NCBI GenBank assembly: GCA_028994555.1 | Contig: JARDVN010000001.1 | Coordinates: forward strand, 3,038,001 to 3,102,000 | Length of the DNA stretch: 64,000 bases | Direction: 5' to 3' | From: Citrobacter amalonaticus | GTDB taxonomy: Bacteria; Pseudomonadota; Gammaproteobacteria; Enterobacterales; Enterobacteriaceae | Made by a program: the position numbers and the translations under genes | Shown: piece by piece, positions 10,946-21,399 of the stretch | Layout of the letters: each line of letters starts with the position of its first letter | Position numbering within the stretch: the first letter of the stretch is position 1 | The notes under the pieces: model-generated | The model's input: only the letters and a program-made list of their open reading frames with translations | What the model was told of the DNA's origin: nothing | The model's database searches: none

Positions 10946-12580
10946 ATGTCCAGCTTGATTAATAACGCCATGAGCGGGCTGAGCGCGGCTCAGGCGGCGC
11001 TGAATACTGCCAGTAACAACATTTCCAGCTATAACGTTGCGGGTTATACCCGTCAGACGACGATTATGGCGCAAGCCAATAGTACGCTGGGTGCCGGCGG
11101 TTGGGTGGGCAATGGTGTCTATGTTTCCGGTGTACAGCGAGAATACGATTCGTTCATCACCAATCAACTGCGCGCGGCGCAGAACCAGAGCAGCGGACTG
11201 ACCACCCGTTATGAGCAGATGTCCAAAATCGACAACCTGCTGGCCAGCAAAACCAGCTCTGTCTCCGTATCCATGCAGGATTTTTTCACCAGCCTGCAAA
11301 CGCTGGTAAGTAATGCCGAAGACCCGGCGGCACGCCAGACGTTGATTGGTAAAGCTAATGGGCTGGTTAACCAGTTTAAAACGACCGACCAGTATCTGCG
11401 CGATCAGGACAAACAGGTCAATATCGCGATCGGCTCCAGCGTCGATCAGATCAACAACTACAGTAAGCAGATTGCCAGTCTGAACGACCAGATCTCGCGT
11501 CTGACCGGCGTGGGGGCAGGGGCATCGCCAAATGACCTGCTGGATCAGCGTGACCAGTTAGTCAGTGAGCTGAATAAAATTGTCGGCGTGGAAGTCAGCG
11601 TACAGGACGGCGGCACCTATAACATCACGATGGCGAACGGCTATTCACTGGTGCAGGGAAGTAATGCCCGTCAGTTAGCGGCGGTACAGTCGCAGTCCGA
11701 TCCTTCACGAATCACCGTTGCCTATGTCGATTCCATCGCGGGTAATATCGAAATTCCGGAAAAACTGATCACGACCGGTTCGCTCGGCGGTCTGCTGACC
11801 TTCCGTTCTCAGGATCTGGATCAGACGCGCAATACGCTGGGACAACTGGCGCTGGCGTTCGCCGACGCGTTTAACCAGCAGCACCGCGAGGGGTACGATG
11901 CAAACGGCAAAAATAATGTCGATTTCTTTAGCATCGGCGACCCGGCAGTGTATGGAAATAGCAAGAATACCGGCAGCATCAGCGCGAACGTTAAGACTGC
12001 TTCTGAAGTTCAGGCGACTGACTATAAAATGGTCTATGACGGTGCGAAATGGCAGGTGACGCGTCTTGCTGATAACACCTCTTTTGAAGTCACCGAGAGC
12101 GCGGGCAAACTGACCTTTGATGGCCTTGAGATTACCGTTGATACCGCTGCCGATAAAAATGACAGCTTCATCGTCAAGCCGGTCAGCGACGCCATCATCA
12201 ATATGGGCGTTCTGGTGACCAACGAGTCGCAAATTGCGATGGCGAAGGACGCAACGGCGGGTGAAAGCGATAACCGTAACGGTCAGGCGCTGCTGGATTT
12301 GCAAAAGGACAGCACAACGGTAGGTGGTTCAAAATCGTTTAACGACGCCTACGCCACGCTGGTAAGCAACGTGGGCAGTAAAACGGCAACGCTGAAAACC
12401 AGCAGCACCACCCAGGGCAACGTGGTGACGCAGTTGAGCAATCAGCAACAGTCCATTTCCGGCGTCAACCTCGACGAAGAGTACGGCAACCTGCAACGCT
12501 TCCAACAGTATTACCTGGCCAATGCCCAGGTGTTGCAAACCGCCAACTCGCTGTTTGATGCACTGCTGAGTATTCGCTAA
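10946..12580 (+). CDS. flgK: FlgK, hook-filament junction protein 1 (HAP1)
   Basis: The first hook-associated protein at the hook-filament junction. The product is 544 residues (E. coli 547). The conserved N-terminal heptad region (M-S-G-L-S-A-A-Q-A-A-L-N-T-A-S-N-N-I) and C-terminus (N-A-Q-V-L-Q-T-A-N-S-L-F-D-A-L-L) form the coiled-coil core, and the middle (about 330-430) is the variable surface domain. AAAAGGAACC precedes the ATG. It is co-transcribed with flgL and chaperoned by FlgN. A G5 run inside the gene (around 11511) is in frame, so not every G5 run here has been extended. Confidence 0.97.
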   Translation: MSSLINNAMSGLSAAQAALNTASNNISSYNVAGYTRQTTIMAQANSTLGAGGWVGNGVYVSGVQREYDSFITNQLRAAQNQSSGLTTRYEQMSKIDNLLASKTSSVSVSMQDFFTSLQTLVSNAEDPAARQTLIGKANGLVNQFKTTDQYLRDQDKQVNIAIGSSVDQINNYSKQIASLNDQISRLTGVGAGASPNDLLDQRDQLVSELNKIVGVEVSVQDGGTYNITMANGYSLVQGSNARQLAAVQSQSDPSRITVAYVDSIAGNIEIPEKLITTGSLGGLLTFRSQDLDQTRNTLGQLALAFADAFNQQHREGYDANGKNNVDFFSIGDPAVYGNSKNTGSISANVKTASEVQATDYKMVYDGAKWQVTRLADNTSFEVTESAGKLTFDGLEITVDTAADKNDSFIVKPVSDAIINMGVLVTNESQIAMAKDATAGESDNRNGQALLDLQKDSTTVGGSKSFNDAYATLVSNVGSKTATLKTSSTTQGNVVTQLSNQQQSISGVNLDEEYGNLQRFQQYYLANAQVLQTANSLFDALLSIR

Positions 12581-12594
12581 GGGAGCAGGAAACG

Positions 12595-13548
12595 ATGCGT
12601 ATCAGTACCCAAATGATGTACCAGCAGAACATGCGCGGTATCACCAATTCCCAGGCGGAATGGATGAAATACGGTGAGCAGATGTCGACGGGGAAGCGGG
12701 TAATCAATCCGTCTGACGATCCCATCGCCGCATCCCAGGCCGTGGTGTTGTCACAGGCGCAGTCGGAAAACAGCCAGTTCGCCCTGGCGAGGACTTTTGC
12801 CACGCAGAAGGTTTCGCTGGAAGAGAACGTGTTAAACCAGGTGACGACGGCGATACAAAGCGCGCAGGAAAAAATCGTCAGCGCCGGTAACGGAACGCTG
12901 AGTGACGATGACCGCGCCTCGCTGGCGACGGACTTACAGGGTATCCGCGATCAGCTGATGAACCTGGCAAACAGTACTGACGGTAACGGTCGCTATATTT
13001 TTGCCGGTTATAAAACGGAAACGGCTCCGTTTGCTCAGGCTGACGGTACCTACAACGGCGGTACGGAGAACATCACTCAGCAGGTGGATGCCTCCCGTTC
13101 GATGACCATCGGCCACACCGGCAACAAAATTTTCGACAAGATCACCAGTAATGCGATTCCGGAACCGAACAACGGGACGTCCGAAACCAACCTGTTCAGA
13201 ATGCTGGACTCGGCGATTGACTCGCTGAAATCGCCGGTAGGTGATGATCAAACGCTGAAAGAACAGGCAAAAGCGGTGATTGATAAAACCAACCGCGGTC
13301 TGAAAAACTCGCTCAATAATGTACTGAGCGTGCGTGCGGAACTGGGGACGCAACTGAAGGAACTGGAGAGTCTGGACTCGCTGGGCACCGATCGCGCACT
13401 AGGACAAACGCAGCAGATGAGTAATCTGGTGGATGTGGACTGGAACGCGGCGATATCGTCGTACGTCATGCAGCAGGCGGCGCTTCAGGCATCCTATAAG
13501 GCCTTCACCGATATGCAGGGGATGTCGCTGTTCCAGCTCAACCGCTAA
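12595..13548 (+). CDS. flgL: FlgL, hook-filament junction protein 3 (HAP3)
   Basis: The second junction protein, between FlgK and flagellin. The product is 317 residues, the same length as E. coli. The flagellin-like N-terminus (M-R-I-S-T-Q-M-M-Y-Q-Q-N-M) and C-terminal helix (Q-A-A-L-Q-A-S-Y-K-A-F-T-D-M-Q) are typical. It lies 14 nt after flgK with a GGGAGCAGG ribosome site and ends the flagellar cluster, followed by a strong terminator. The frame is intact. Confidence 0.96.
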   Translation: MRISTQMMYQQNMRGITNSQAEWMKYGEQMSTGKRVINPSDDPIAASQAVVLSQAQSENSQFALARTFATQKVSLEENVLNQVTTAIQSAQEKIVSAGNGTLSDDDRASLATDLQGIRDQLMNLANSTDGNGRYIFAGYKTETAPFAQADGTYNGGTENITQQVDASRSMTIGHTGNKIFDKITSNAIPEPNNGTSETNLFRMLDSAIDSLKSPVGDDQTLKEQAKAVIDKTNRGLKNSLNNVLSVRAELGTQLKELESLDSLGTDRALGQTQQMSNLVDVDWNAAISSYVMQQAALQASYKAFTDMQGMSLFQLNR

Positions 13549-13626
13549 TACCGATTTGAAACATATCATGAAACTGGGTATGTTTTGTCTGCCCGCTCCA
13601 GCTCACCCCGGAGCGGGCATTTTTTT
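13549..13626 (+). ncRNA. Candidate FlgO-like sRNA from the flgL 3' UTR
   Basis: In E. coli a sigma-28-dependent sRNA, FlgO, is made from the flgL 3' UTR. Here the stretch from the flgL stop to the Rho-independent terminator is about 78 nt, with a GC-rich stem followed by seven T, the kind of 3' end that Hfq binds. I infer homology from position and architecture. I cannot align the body. Confidence 0.4.
13591..13626 (+). terminator. Rho-independent terminator after flgL
   Basis: A 9-bp perfect stem (13591-13599 with 13610-13618), 10-nt loop, then A and T7. It ends the flgKL transcript and faces the convergent MFS gene. Confidence 0.9.
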
Positions 13627-13630
13627 CCGT

Positions 13631-14827
13631 TCAGACTCGCACCCGCTGATGGGCCGATGAGCGTTTTCCCGCCAGTCTGATGACCAGCGCAATGGCACCA
13701 CTCAGCGTCGCCAGCGTGACCACGCCCTGCCAGTTTGCCAGTGCATAGGCCTGACTACCGAGCACCGACCCAAGCGCCATGCCAATAAAAATGACGCTGA
13801 ACAGCAGCGCGTTCAGGCGCCCCCCGGGCCTGCGGTTCCAGGCGATAGACCAGGTTCTGATGCGCCACCAGGCTCGATTGCAGCCCCAGATCAAATCCGA
13901 CGGCGGAGAGCGCAATCAGCACCCACTGACCGTGTACGGACAGGGCGGGTAACAGGAACATCAGCGCAAAAGAAACCGTCACCAGCAACGCCCCCCAGTT
14001 GCGTCACTTTTTCTGCTCCTGTCTTATCTGCCAGATGACCGGCCAACGGCGCGGCCAGCGCTCCGGCAGCCCCGGCGAGACCAAATGCCCCCCGCGGCGG
14101 CGCTCCCCATCTGATAGTTTTCTGCCAGCATCACGGCCAGCGTCGACCAGAACGCACTGAACGCGATGGACAGAAAACCTTGCGCCAGGGCGGCACGCCG
14201 CAGTGCCGGATAGCGACGCCATATCTGTGCCAGGCTTACCATCAGCGCGGGATAACGCAGCGCGGAATGGACGGCAAACGGGGGCAGAACTTTCCACAGC
14301 AGCGCGCCAACCAGCACGATGCTGAGCGCCGCGAGTTGATACATTTCGCGCCAGCCAAAGGCTTCACCCACCAGTCCACTGACGGTGCGTGACAGCAAAA
14401 TGCCCAACAGCAGGCCGGTCATCACCGTCCCGACCGTTTTCCCCTGCTTGCCTTCTGGCGCGAGAATGGCCGCCGCCGGGACAATATCCTGCGCCATTGT
14501 CGCGGCCATCCCCAGTAGCAGACTTACCGCCAGCAGAGAATGTACCTGCCCGGTGATGCTACAGGCCAGCAACAGCAGGGCAAGTGCCGCGCTTTTTGCC
14601 AGAATAAGCGTTCGCCGATCATAGCGGTCACCGAGCGGCAATAAAAACAGGATCCCCAACGCATAGCCAGCCTGCGTTAAGGTGGGGACCAGCCCCATAC
14701 TGGTAAGGCTAAGTGCCAAATCAGTGCCCATTAATGGCAACAGCGGTTGTGCATAATAGATAGCGGCAACGCTAAAGCCCGCGCCCAGAGCCAGAATAAA
14801 GATGAGCCAACGAGACGGTGTGTTCAT
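13631..14827 (-). CDS. MFS (DHA-type) transporter (three +1 homopolymer frameshifts)
   Basis: A major facilitator permease, probably an exporter of the AraJ-like group. It starts MNTPSRWLIFILALGAGF and shows repeated hydrophobic segments. The loop 2-3 motif L-P-L-G-D-R-Y-D-R-R is present, as is the usual D-I-V-P-A-A loop. Three extra bases break it: C6 runs on the + strand at 14088-14093, 13991-13996 and 13820-13825 should each be C5. With those corrected it is 397 residues ending S-A-H-Q-R-V-R-V, a normal MFS length. It is not in the E. coli K-12 flgL-rne interval. It is divergent from a LysR gene, which probably controls it. The substrate is unknown. Confidence 0.85.
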
Positions 14828-14909
14828 TTAAAAATCCTCAATCACAGGTGTGAGGCTATTTTTCGCTGAACGGCAGTGGTCTGGTAGCCAGTGAAGTGGT
14901 AAAACTGTT

Positions 14910-14924
14910 ATACGTAACGCGTAT
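14910..14924. promoter_or_regulatory. Inverted repeat between the MFS and lysR genes
   Basis: ATACG-N5-CGTAT, a perfect 5-bp inverted repeat in the 110-bp divergent region, just before the preferred lysR start. It could be the LysR-type operator. This rests on position only, and the arms are short. Confidence 0.35.
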
Positions 14925-14937
14925 GAGCATCCTGAAA

Positions 14938-15874
14938 ATGATAAAAAACGAGCGTATAGACAGAGTGGAACTGATGCGAACGTTTGTGCGTATCGTAGAA
15001 GCGGGTTCGTTGTCGGCCGCCGCCCGTCAGCTAAATACCACTCAGGCGACAATCAGCCGACGATTGCAGTCGCTGGAGACGATGCTCGGGGTAAAACTGA
15101 TATTACGTACCACGCACGCCATGAAACTGACGGACGACGGTGAGCGCGGGTATCAGCATGCCAAACAGGTTATTGATGCCTGGCTGACGCTGGAAGACGC
15201 TCTCAACGTGACGGAGGATGAGCCTGTCGGAACGCTGCGGGTAAGGGCGCCACATGCTTTTGGTCAACAACAACTGCTCACGCCGTTACTGAGCTTTTTT
15301 AGCTCGCTATCCCAGTCTGTCAGTAGAGTGGATGCTCAATGATAAGACGGTTGATTTTCTTAGTGACAACATCGACTGCGCAATCCGCGTCGGCGCAGAG
15401 ATTGATCCGGCGACGGTTTCTGTTCTTTTAGCGGAAGTGCCACGTAGCGTGGTGGCGACGCCTGCGCTACTGGCGCAGTTTGCTACTATCACTGTGCCAG
15501 AACAGCTTTCGTCACTGCCCTGGATTGCGGTCAACACGTTCTACCAACACACTGTCTCGCTAACCCGCCGCGATAGTCGCGAACCGGTGACCTTTCCGAT
15601 TACACCGCGGTTAAGTACCGATAGTATTTACGTAGCGCGCAATGCGGCGCTGGCGGGGTTAGGCGTGGTGGTGGTATCAAGCTGGACGGTGACCGAAGAC
15701 ATCGCGCAAGGGAGGCTGGTCGAGTTAGTCCCTGACTGGCAGGCTGCGCCTTTACCGGTACATCTGGTCTATCCGTGGGCGCGTTATTATCCCACTCGCC
15801 TGCGTAAATTTCTGGAATTGATGAAAAAGGTGATGCCGGAACTGGCGGGTATGCGGCGACCCGAAGGGGAATAA
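14938..15874 (+). CDS. LysR-family regulator beside the MFS gene (+1 homopolymer frameshift)
   Basis: A transcription factor with an N-terminal winged HTH (L-M-R-T-F-V-R-I-V-E-A-G-S-L-S-A-A-A-R-Q-L) and a C-terminal LysR effector domain. T6 at 15295-15300 should be T5: removing one T restores L-S-F-L-A-R-Y-P-S-L-S-V-E-W-M-L-N-D, a typical LysR junction, and gives about 311 residues. The start is uncertain: 14938 (MIKNERIDRVELM) is preferred for length, 14923 and GTG 14896 are possible, and none has a good ribosome site. It is transcribed away from the MFS transporter, the classic arrangement of a LysR regulator and its target. The effector is unknown. Confidence 0.85.
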
Positions 15875-15904
15875 AAAAAAGCCGACCCTGAGGTCGGCTT
15901 TTTT
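15873..15904. terminator. Bidirectional terminator between lysR and rne
   Basis: A8, a 7-bp stem GCCGACC/GGTCGGC (15881-15887 with 15892-15898) with a CTGA loop, then T6. It works on both strands for the convergent lysR and rne transcripts. Confidence 0.9.
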
Positions 15905-15917
15905 GGCGCTCTCGATT

Positions 15918-18900
15918 TTACTCGACAGACTGAGGGCGTGTCGGGCCTGCAGACGCGTGGTGCGTTGCGCTGTGACCACCAGCAGCTCCTTTGCCATCAA
16001 AGTCAAAAGCAGGGCGCTGCCAGTCACTGTGGCGCGGCGCTTCCGGCACGTATTCCGGCGCGGGGGGCGCGGGTCATCGGTGCCGCTGCATGGCTATGTT
16101 CAACAACAGGCTCTGCCGCTGACGGTGCTGCGGTTTCTGCGACCGGCGCAACCTTAACGGGCTCCGCGACTGGCGTCGGCGCTGTTGGCGCTTCAACGAC
16201 CACTGGTGCTTCAACGGGTTCTGCAATGACTTCAGGCTCAACGGCGACAGGTTCAGCCGCAACCACATCAGGCTCTGCAGTCACTGTTTCAGGCTCTACT
16301 GCAACCACGTCAGGTGTTTCTTCAACGACCGGAGCGGTTTCCTGCGCGTCAGCGACAGGTTCTGCCTGAGAGGCAACCTCTTCAGCGACCGGCACATCGG
16401 CGTCGGCAATCACCTGCGGCTGTTCAACCACCGGGGCGGCAATCACTTCCGGATGCGTCGTTTCAACTACCGCTTCAGCCTGAACCGGTGCTTCTGCTAC
16501 CGTTTCAACGACGGTTTCAACGGCTGGTTCGACTGTGGCAATGGTTTCAACGGCGGCTGCCGCGGTTTGCGGTTCGCTCACGACAGGCTGTGCCTGTACC
16601 TGTTCGATCTCCTGTGCTTCTGGCTGCGCATCCTGAGGACGGGCTACCGGGTAGCGGATCCACACTTTGCCGGACGCCATTTCTGGCGAGGCGCAGGCGA
16701 CTGTCAGCGGCATCGGCGACTGCAGCGGGTAACGTTCGTCACGATAACGACGACGACGCTGGCCACTTACACGCAGATGACGTGGGGATCGACGGGAACG
16801 ACGCGGCATGCCGGCGTTATCACGTGCTTCACCATTGTCGTCCTGCTCCGGGGCTGCTTCGGTCACGACAGGCAGTGGCACTTTCACCAGTTCAGTGCTT
16901 TGCGCTGGCGCAGTCTGTGCTGCAACCGGCGCGACAACGCTCTCTTCTGCGGTGGCGGTTTCGACCTCTTCCACTTCCGATGCTTTGTCGTTATAACGAA
17001 CTTTCTGGTTCAGCTGGCGCTGTTTACGGCGCGGCTGAGGCTGACGAACGCGCTCTTCCTGCTCGGTCTCCGGCGTTTGCTGCTCATCAAGATTCAGCGC
17101 TTTCACTTCCTGCTGAGCCTGACGTTTGTCTTCGCTGCGACGGCGGTTACGTTCACGACGCGGCTGTTGCTGCTCGTCACCAGACTTCGCTTTATCCGCT
17201 ACGTCGCTCGATTGCTGACGGTTATCACGGTTTTCGGCATTCTGCTGCGCGTTGCGGCGGTTACGACGGTTCTCATCGCGGTTATCACCGTTCTCAGAAC
17301 GCTCGCCACGGTTATCGCGGTTGTCACGACGTTCGCTGCGATCGTTACGGTCACGGCGGTTGTTCTGACGTTTACGGCGATCCTGCTGGCGCTCCGGCTT
17401 TTCCGCGGCTTTCGGCGCAGGCTGCTCGGCAGGTTTCACTTCTTCACTACCGCTGAACAGCGATTTCAGCGCACCAAAGAAACGGCTCAACAGGCCCGGC
17501 TCCGCAGGAGCGGCTGGCGCTGCTACCGCTTTTGGCGCAGCGGCTTTCACTGGCGGTTCGGCAGGCGTCGGCGCAGGCGGAACTTCTGGCATCGCGAAGG
17601 TGGCAAGGGCCGGTTGTTCAGGGAGTTTGCGCTCGGCGAACTCTTCCTCAGACGGTAACGCCATCGCTTCTTCATGCAACTTCGGCAGCATGTAGCTTAG
17701 GGTTGGGGTTTCTTCACCTTTACGTACGCGCAGCACCGAGTAGTGCGGTGTTTCCATCTGATCGTTTGGCACGATCACACAACGTACGCCGTCCTGACGG
17801 GTTTCAATAGCGTTGACTGCCGTACGTTTTTCGTTGAGCAGATACGAGGCGATTGGCACAGGGACAATCGCATGGACTTCCTTCGTATTCTCTTTCAGCG
17901 CCTCTTCTTCAATCAGACGCAGAATAGACAGGGACAGCGATTCGTTATCACGTACGGTGCCGGTGCCGCTACAGCGCGGGCAGACGTGATGGCTGGACTC
18001 GCCCAGCGACGGACTCAGACGCTGACGGGACATCTCCAGCAGGCCGAAGCGTGAAATATGGCTGATCTGGATACGCGCACGATCCTGACGAACTGCTTCA
18101 CGCAGACGATTTTCCACCGCACGCTGATGGCGCACCGGGGTCATATCGATGAAGTCGATAACGATCAGGCCGCCGAGGTCGCGCAGGCGCAACTGACGGG
18201 CGATTTCATCGGCCGCTTCCAGGTTAGTGTTAAACGCCGTTTCTTCGATATCACCGCCGCGGGTGGCGCGCGCGGAGTTGATGTCGATGGCGGTTAACGC
18301 TTCAGTACTGTCAATAACGATGGAGCCGCCGGACGGCAGACGCACTTCACGCTGGAAGGCAGATTCAATCTGCGACTCGATTTGATAGTGGCTAAACAGC
18401 GGGATTTCACCGGTGTAGAGCTTGATTTTGCTGCTGAAATCCGGACGACCTAACGCCGCGATATGCTGGCGCGCCAGTTCAAGCACTTTCGGGTTATCAA
18501 TGAGGATTTCACCGATATCCTGACGCAGATAGTCGCGGAAGGCGCGAACAATCACGTTGCTCTCCTGGTGGATCAGGAACGGAGCAGGGCGGCTTTCAGC
18601 GGCTTTCTGAATGGCTTCCCAGTGTTTCAGACGGAAGCTTAAGTCCCACTGCAGCGCTTCGGCAGATTTGCCTACGCCTGCGGTGCGCACGATAAGGCCC
18701 ATGCCATCAGGCAGTTCAAGGCTTGCCAGCGCTTCTTTTAATTCAGTACGGTCATCACCTTCGATGCGACGAGAGATGCCACCCGCACGCGGGTTGTTTG
18801 GCATCAGAACCAGATAGCTGCCCGCCAGACTGATAAAAGTGGTCAGCGCGGCGCCTTTATTGCCGCGTTCTTCTTTATCAATCTGCACAATGACTTCCTG

Positions 18901-19191
18901 GCCTTCACGCAGTACATCTTTGATGTTGGGGCGACCATGAGCGTTGTAATTGGCGGGGAAATATTCGCGGGCAATTTCTTTTAACGGGAGGAAACCGTGA
19001 CGTTCAGCGCCGTAATCAACAAAAGCGGCTTCGAGACTCGGTTCAATACGGGTAATTTTGCCTTTATAGATGTTCGCTTTTTTCTGCTCATGTCCAGGAC
19101 TTTCAATATCCAGGTCGTACAGACGCTGCCCATCTACAAGGGCAACACGCAACTCTTCCTGCTGAGTTGCGTTGATTAACATTCTTTTCAT
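15918..19191 (-). CDS. rne: Ribonuclease E (+1 homopolymer frameshift near the C-terminus)
   Basis: The endoribonuclease that organises the RNA degradosome and matures rRNA and tRNA; essential in E. coli. It starts [21 protein letters not shown]. The N-terminal half has the S1 domain, the catalytic region with Asp residues in A-I-D-I-N-S and V-I-D-F-I-D-M, and the zinc-link C-P-R-C-S-G-T-G. The C-terminal half is an Arg-rich RNA-binding segment followed by a Pro/Val/Glu-rich tail. G6 at 16062-16067 should be G5. The correction replaces a false ending with [16 protein letters not shown] and runs to the TAA at 15918, giving about 1090 residues (1061 in E. coli). The long leader suggests autoregulation. 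Confidence 0.94.
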
Positions 19192-19558
19192 CGTAACTTA
19201 CTCATTATTCTTACATTGACGACTAAGCTGCGGGCAGAGTATTGCCTTTCCGGGTGTGAACCGATGGCCTCGTGTCTATTCGCGTCGCCAACCTCACGGT
19301 TATCGTCAGCTCAAAGAGGCGCAGAGTGTCGGTTGCCTGCATTTCATACGGAAACGCAGCGCAATTATCAGGGGAACCGCCTGGGTATTACTCTCCAGAG
19401 AAGATCCGATCTACCGGTAAGGACTGCAACCCGCAGCCCGCTAACTGTCTGAAAGATCAATACGTCTTACGCCATTGCTGCGTGGATGATCGTTCGGACA
19501 AAATGGGTCTTTCCGTAAAATTCCTTGTTTTAACAAGATTCAGCACGGAAGCGGTGAC
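19192..19558 (-). promoter_or_regulatory. Long rne 5' leader
   Basis: About 365 nt separate the predicted start point from the rne ATG. In E. coli a leader of similar length folds into hairpins that RNase E cleaves to control its own synthesis. The sequence just before the ATG (AGAATAATGAGTAAGTTACG) matches what I recall of the E. coli leader. I did not fold it. Confidence 0.6.
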
Positions 19559-19588
19559 ATTATTCCACTGCTAACCTCGTTATAGCAA
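19559..19588 (-). promoter_or_regulatory. Probable rne promoter
   Basis: On the minus strand TTGCTA (19583-19588), an 18-nt spacer, then AATAAT (19559-19564). Position and sequence resemble the major rne promoter of E. coli. Confidence 0.55.
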
Positions 19589-19763
19589 GATGACTTTTAC
19601 CATTTATCACCCGCTTACTCACAGTTTTTTCACTTATGCGCGGTGATTGGTTTAATAACCACCAAATCAGGCATGAAGCTCGTGAGTGACGACGGATAAA
19701 GATAAATATAAGCATAGAAAAATGAGTGGCGCTAATCCTTATGGCTATTTAGAATCGGCCCCC

Positions 19764-20717
19764 ATGAAAACAGAGACTCCATCCGTAAGAATTGTTGCTA
19801 TTACTGCTGACGAAGCGGGGCAACGCATCGATAATTTTTTGCGCACTCAGCTTAAAGGCGTGCCGAAAAGTATGATTTATCGCATTTTGCGTAAAGGCGA
19901 AGTGCGGGTGAATAAAAAACGTATCAAACCCGAATACAAGCTGGAAGCGGGTGATGAAGTGCGTATTCCGCCCGTTCGCGTGGCGGAACGTGAAGAAGAG
20001 GCCGTTTCGCCGCATCTGCAGAAAGTGGCGGCGCTGGCGGACGTTATCCTTTATGAAGACGACCATATCCTGGTGCTGAATAAGCCGTCGGGGACGGCTG
20101 TGCATGGCGGCAGTGGGTTAAGTTTTGGCGTGATCGAAGGGTTACGTGCATTGCGGCCGGAAGCGCGTTTTCTTGAACTGGTGCATCGCCTTGACCGCGA
20201 TACCTCGGGCGTGTTGCTGGTGGCGAAAAAGCGCTCGGCGCTGCGTTCTCTGCATGAGCAACTGCGCGAGAAGGGAATGCAGAAAGATTATCTCGCCCTG
20301 GTTCGCGGGCAGTGGCAGTCTCATGTCAAAACGGTGCAGGCACCGTTATTAAAGAACATTCTGCAAAGCGGTGAGCGTATTGTACGGGTGAATCAGGAAG
20401 GCAAACCGTCGGAAACGCGTTTTAAGGTGGAAGAACGTTACGCGTTCGCCACGCTGGTCCGCTGCAGTCCGGTGACAGGCCGCACGCATCAGATCCGTGT
20501 CCATACCCAGTATGCGGGGCATCCTATTGCCTTTGACGATCGCTATGGCGACCGCGAGTTCGATAAGCAACTGGCGGGAACCGGGCTTTCGCGTTTGTTC
20601 CTGCATGCAGCCGCTCTGAAATTTACCCATCCGGGTACGGGTGAGGTACTGCGCATTGAAGCGCCGATGGACGATCAACTGAAGCGCTGTTTACAGAGGC
20701 TACGTAAGCCGGCCTGA
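19764..20717 (+). CDS. rluC: 23S rRNA pseudouridine synthase RluC
   Basis: Makes pseudouridine at positions 955, 2504 and 2580 of 23S rRNA (E. coli numbering). An N-terminal S4 RNA-binding domain (I-D-N-F-L-R-T-Q-L-K-G-V-P-K-S-M-I-Y) precedes the RsuA/RluA catalytic domain with H-R-L-D-R-D-T-S-G (catalytic Asp). The start at 19764 (MKTETPSVRIVAI) matches the E. coli start and gives 317 residues (319 in E. coli). The frame stays open upstream and an in-frame ATG at 19722 would add 14 residues; neither start has a clear ribosome site. It is divergent from rne. The frame is intact. Confidence 0.95.
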   Translation: MKTETPSVRIVAITADEAGQRIDNFLRTQLKGVPKSMIYRILRKGEVRVNKKRIKPEYKLEAGDEVRIPPVRVAEREEEAVSPHLQKVAALADVILYEDDHILVLNKPSGTAVHGGSGLSFGVIEGLRALRPEARFLELVHRLDRDTSGVLLVAKKRSALRSLHEQLREKGMQKDYLALVRGQWQSHVKTVQAPLLKNILQSGERIVRVNQEGKPSETRFKVEERYAFATLVRCSPVTGRTHQIRVHTQYAGHPIAFDDRYGDREFDKQLAGTGLSRLFLHAAALKFTHPGTGEVLRIEAPMDDQLKRCLQRLRKPA

Positions 20718-20788
20718 TTGCCGCGAACGCAGCTTATCAGGCCTACAAATCATGTATAGGCCTGATAAGCGTAGCGCCATCAGGCAAG
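20718..20788. repeat. REP/BIME-type palindromic element
   Basis: Two inverted units (around CAGCTTATCAGGCCTA and TAGGCCTGATAAGCG) between the convergent ends of rluC and yceF: typical REP sequence and placement. Confidence 0.8.
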
Positions 20789-20794
20789 ACACGG

Positions 20795-21379
20795 TTATGC
20801 CTTCAGCGGATTCATCTCTTCCCGGCGTAACATCTGGCACAATGCGATCAGCGGTAAACCAACCAGCGTGTTGGGGTCGCGACCTTCTAACCGTTCAAAA
20901 AGCGCAATCCCCAGACCTTCGCTTTTAAAACTCCCCGCACAGTGTAGCGGGCGTTCTTTGCGTACATAGTCTTCAATTTCCGTCTCGCTGAGATGGCGGA
21001 AGTGAACGTCAAACGGCTCCACCTCGGTTTGCAAATGTCCCGTTGCGGAGTTATACAGCGCCAGACCGGTATAGAACGTAATGATATTGCCGCTGGCTTT
21101 AGCTAACTGCTGGCAAGCTTTTTCTTCCGTTAATGGCTTACCGGTGATTTCGCCATCCAGTACACACACCTGATCGGAACCAATAATAAGATGCGATGGA
21201 AAGCGGTGAGCCAGTGATTGCGCTTTCTCTTGCGCCAGACGATTGACTAAGTGGCGAGGACTCTCTGCGGGCATCGGCGTTTCGTCTACCTCAGGAGCTG
21301 CGCATTCAAAGGGCATCGCCAGTTTTTCCAGCAGGGCGCGGCGCCAGGGAGATGTGGAGGCAAGAATGAGATTCGGCAT
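20795..21379 (-). CDS. yceF: YceF, Maf-family nucleotide pyrophosphatase
   Basis: A Maf/HAM1-type house-cleaning enzyme; E. coli YceF hydrolyses 7-methyl-GTP. The product is 194 residues, as expected. The N-terminal Maf motif ([14 protein letters not shown]) and the core G-S-D-Q-V motif with its catalytic Asp are present. It is divergent from yceD and convergent with rluC. The frame is intact. Confidence 0.94.
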   Translation of the reverse strand: MPNLILASTSPWRRALLEKLAMPFECAAPEVDETPMPAESPRHLVNRLAQEKAQSLAHRFPSHLIIGSDQVCVLDGEITGKPLTEEKACQQLAKASGNIITFYTGLALYNSATGHLQTEVEPFDVHFRHLSETEIEDYVRKERPLHCAGSFKSEGLGIALFERLEGRDPNTLVGLPLIALCQMLRREEMNPLKA

Positions 21380-21399
21380 ATTTTTTCCACCAGATATAG

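Noticed and set aside
13631..15874. Genomic island or phage insertion at the flgL-rne junction
   Set aside because: No integrase, tRNA, direct repeats or transposase were seen. Only two genes are present, with ordinary base composition.
16314..17658. Long open frames opposite the C-terminal half of rne
   Set aside because: They mirror the repetitive Arg/Glu/Val-rich codons of rne, have no ribosome sites and give Arg-rich or Phe/Val-rich low-complexity proteins.
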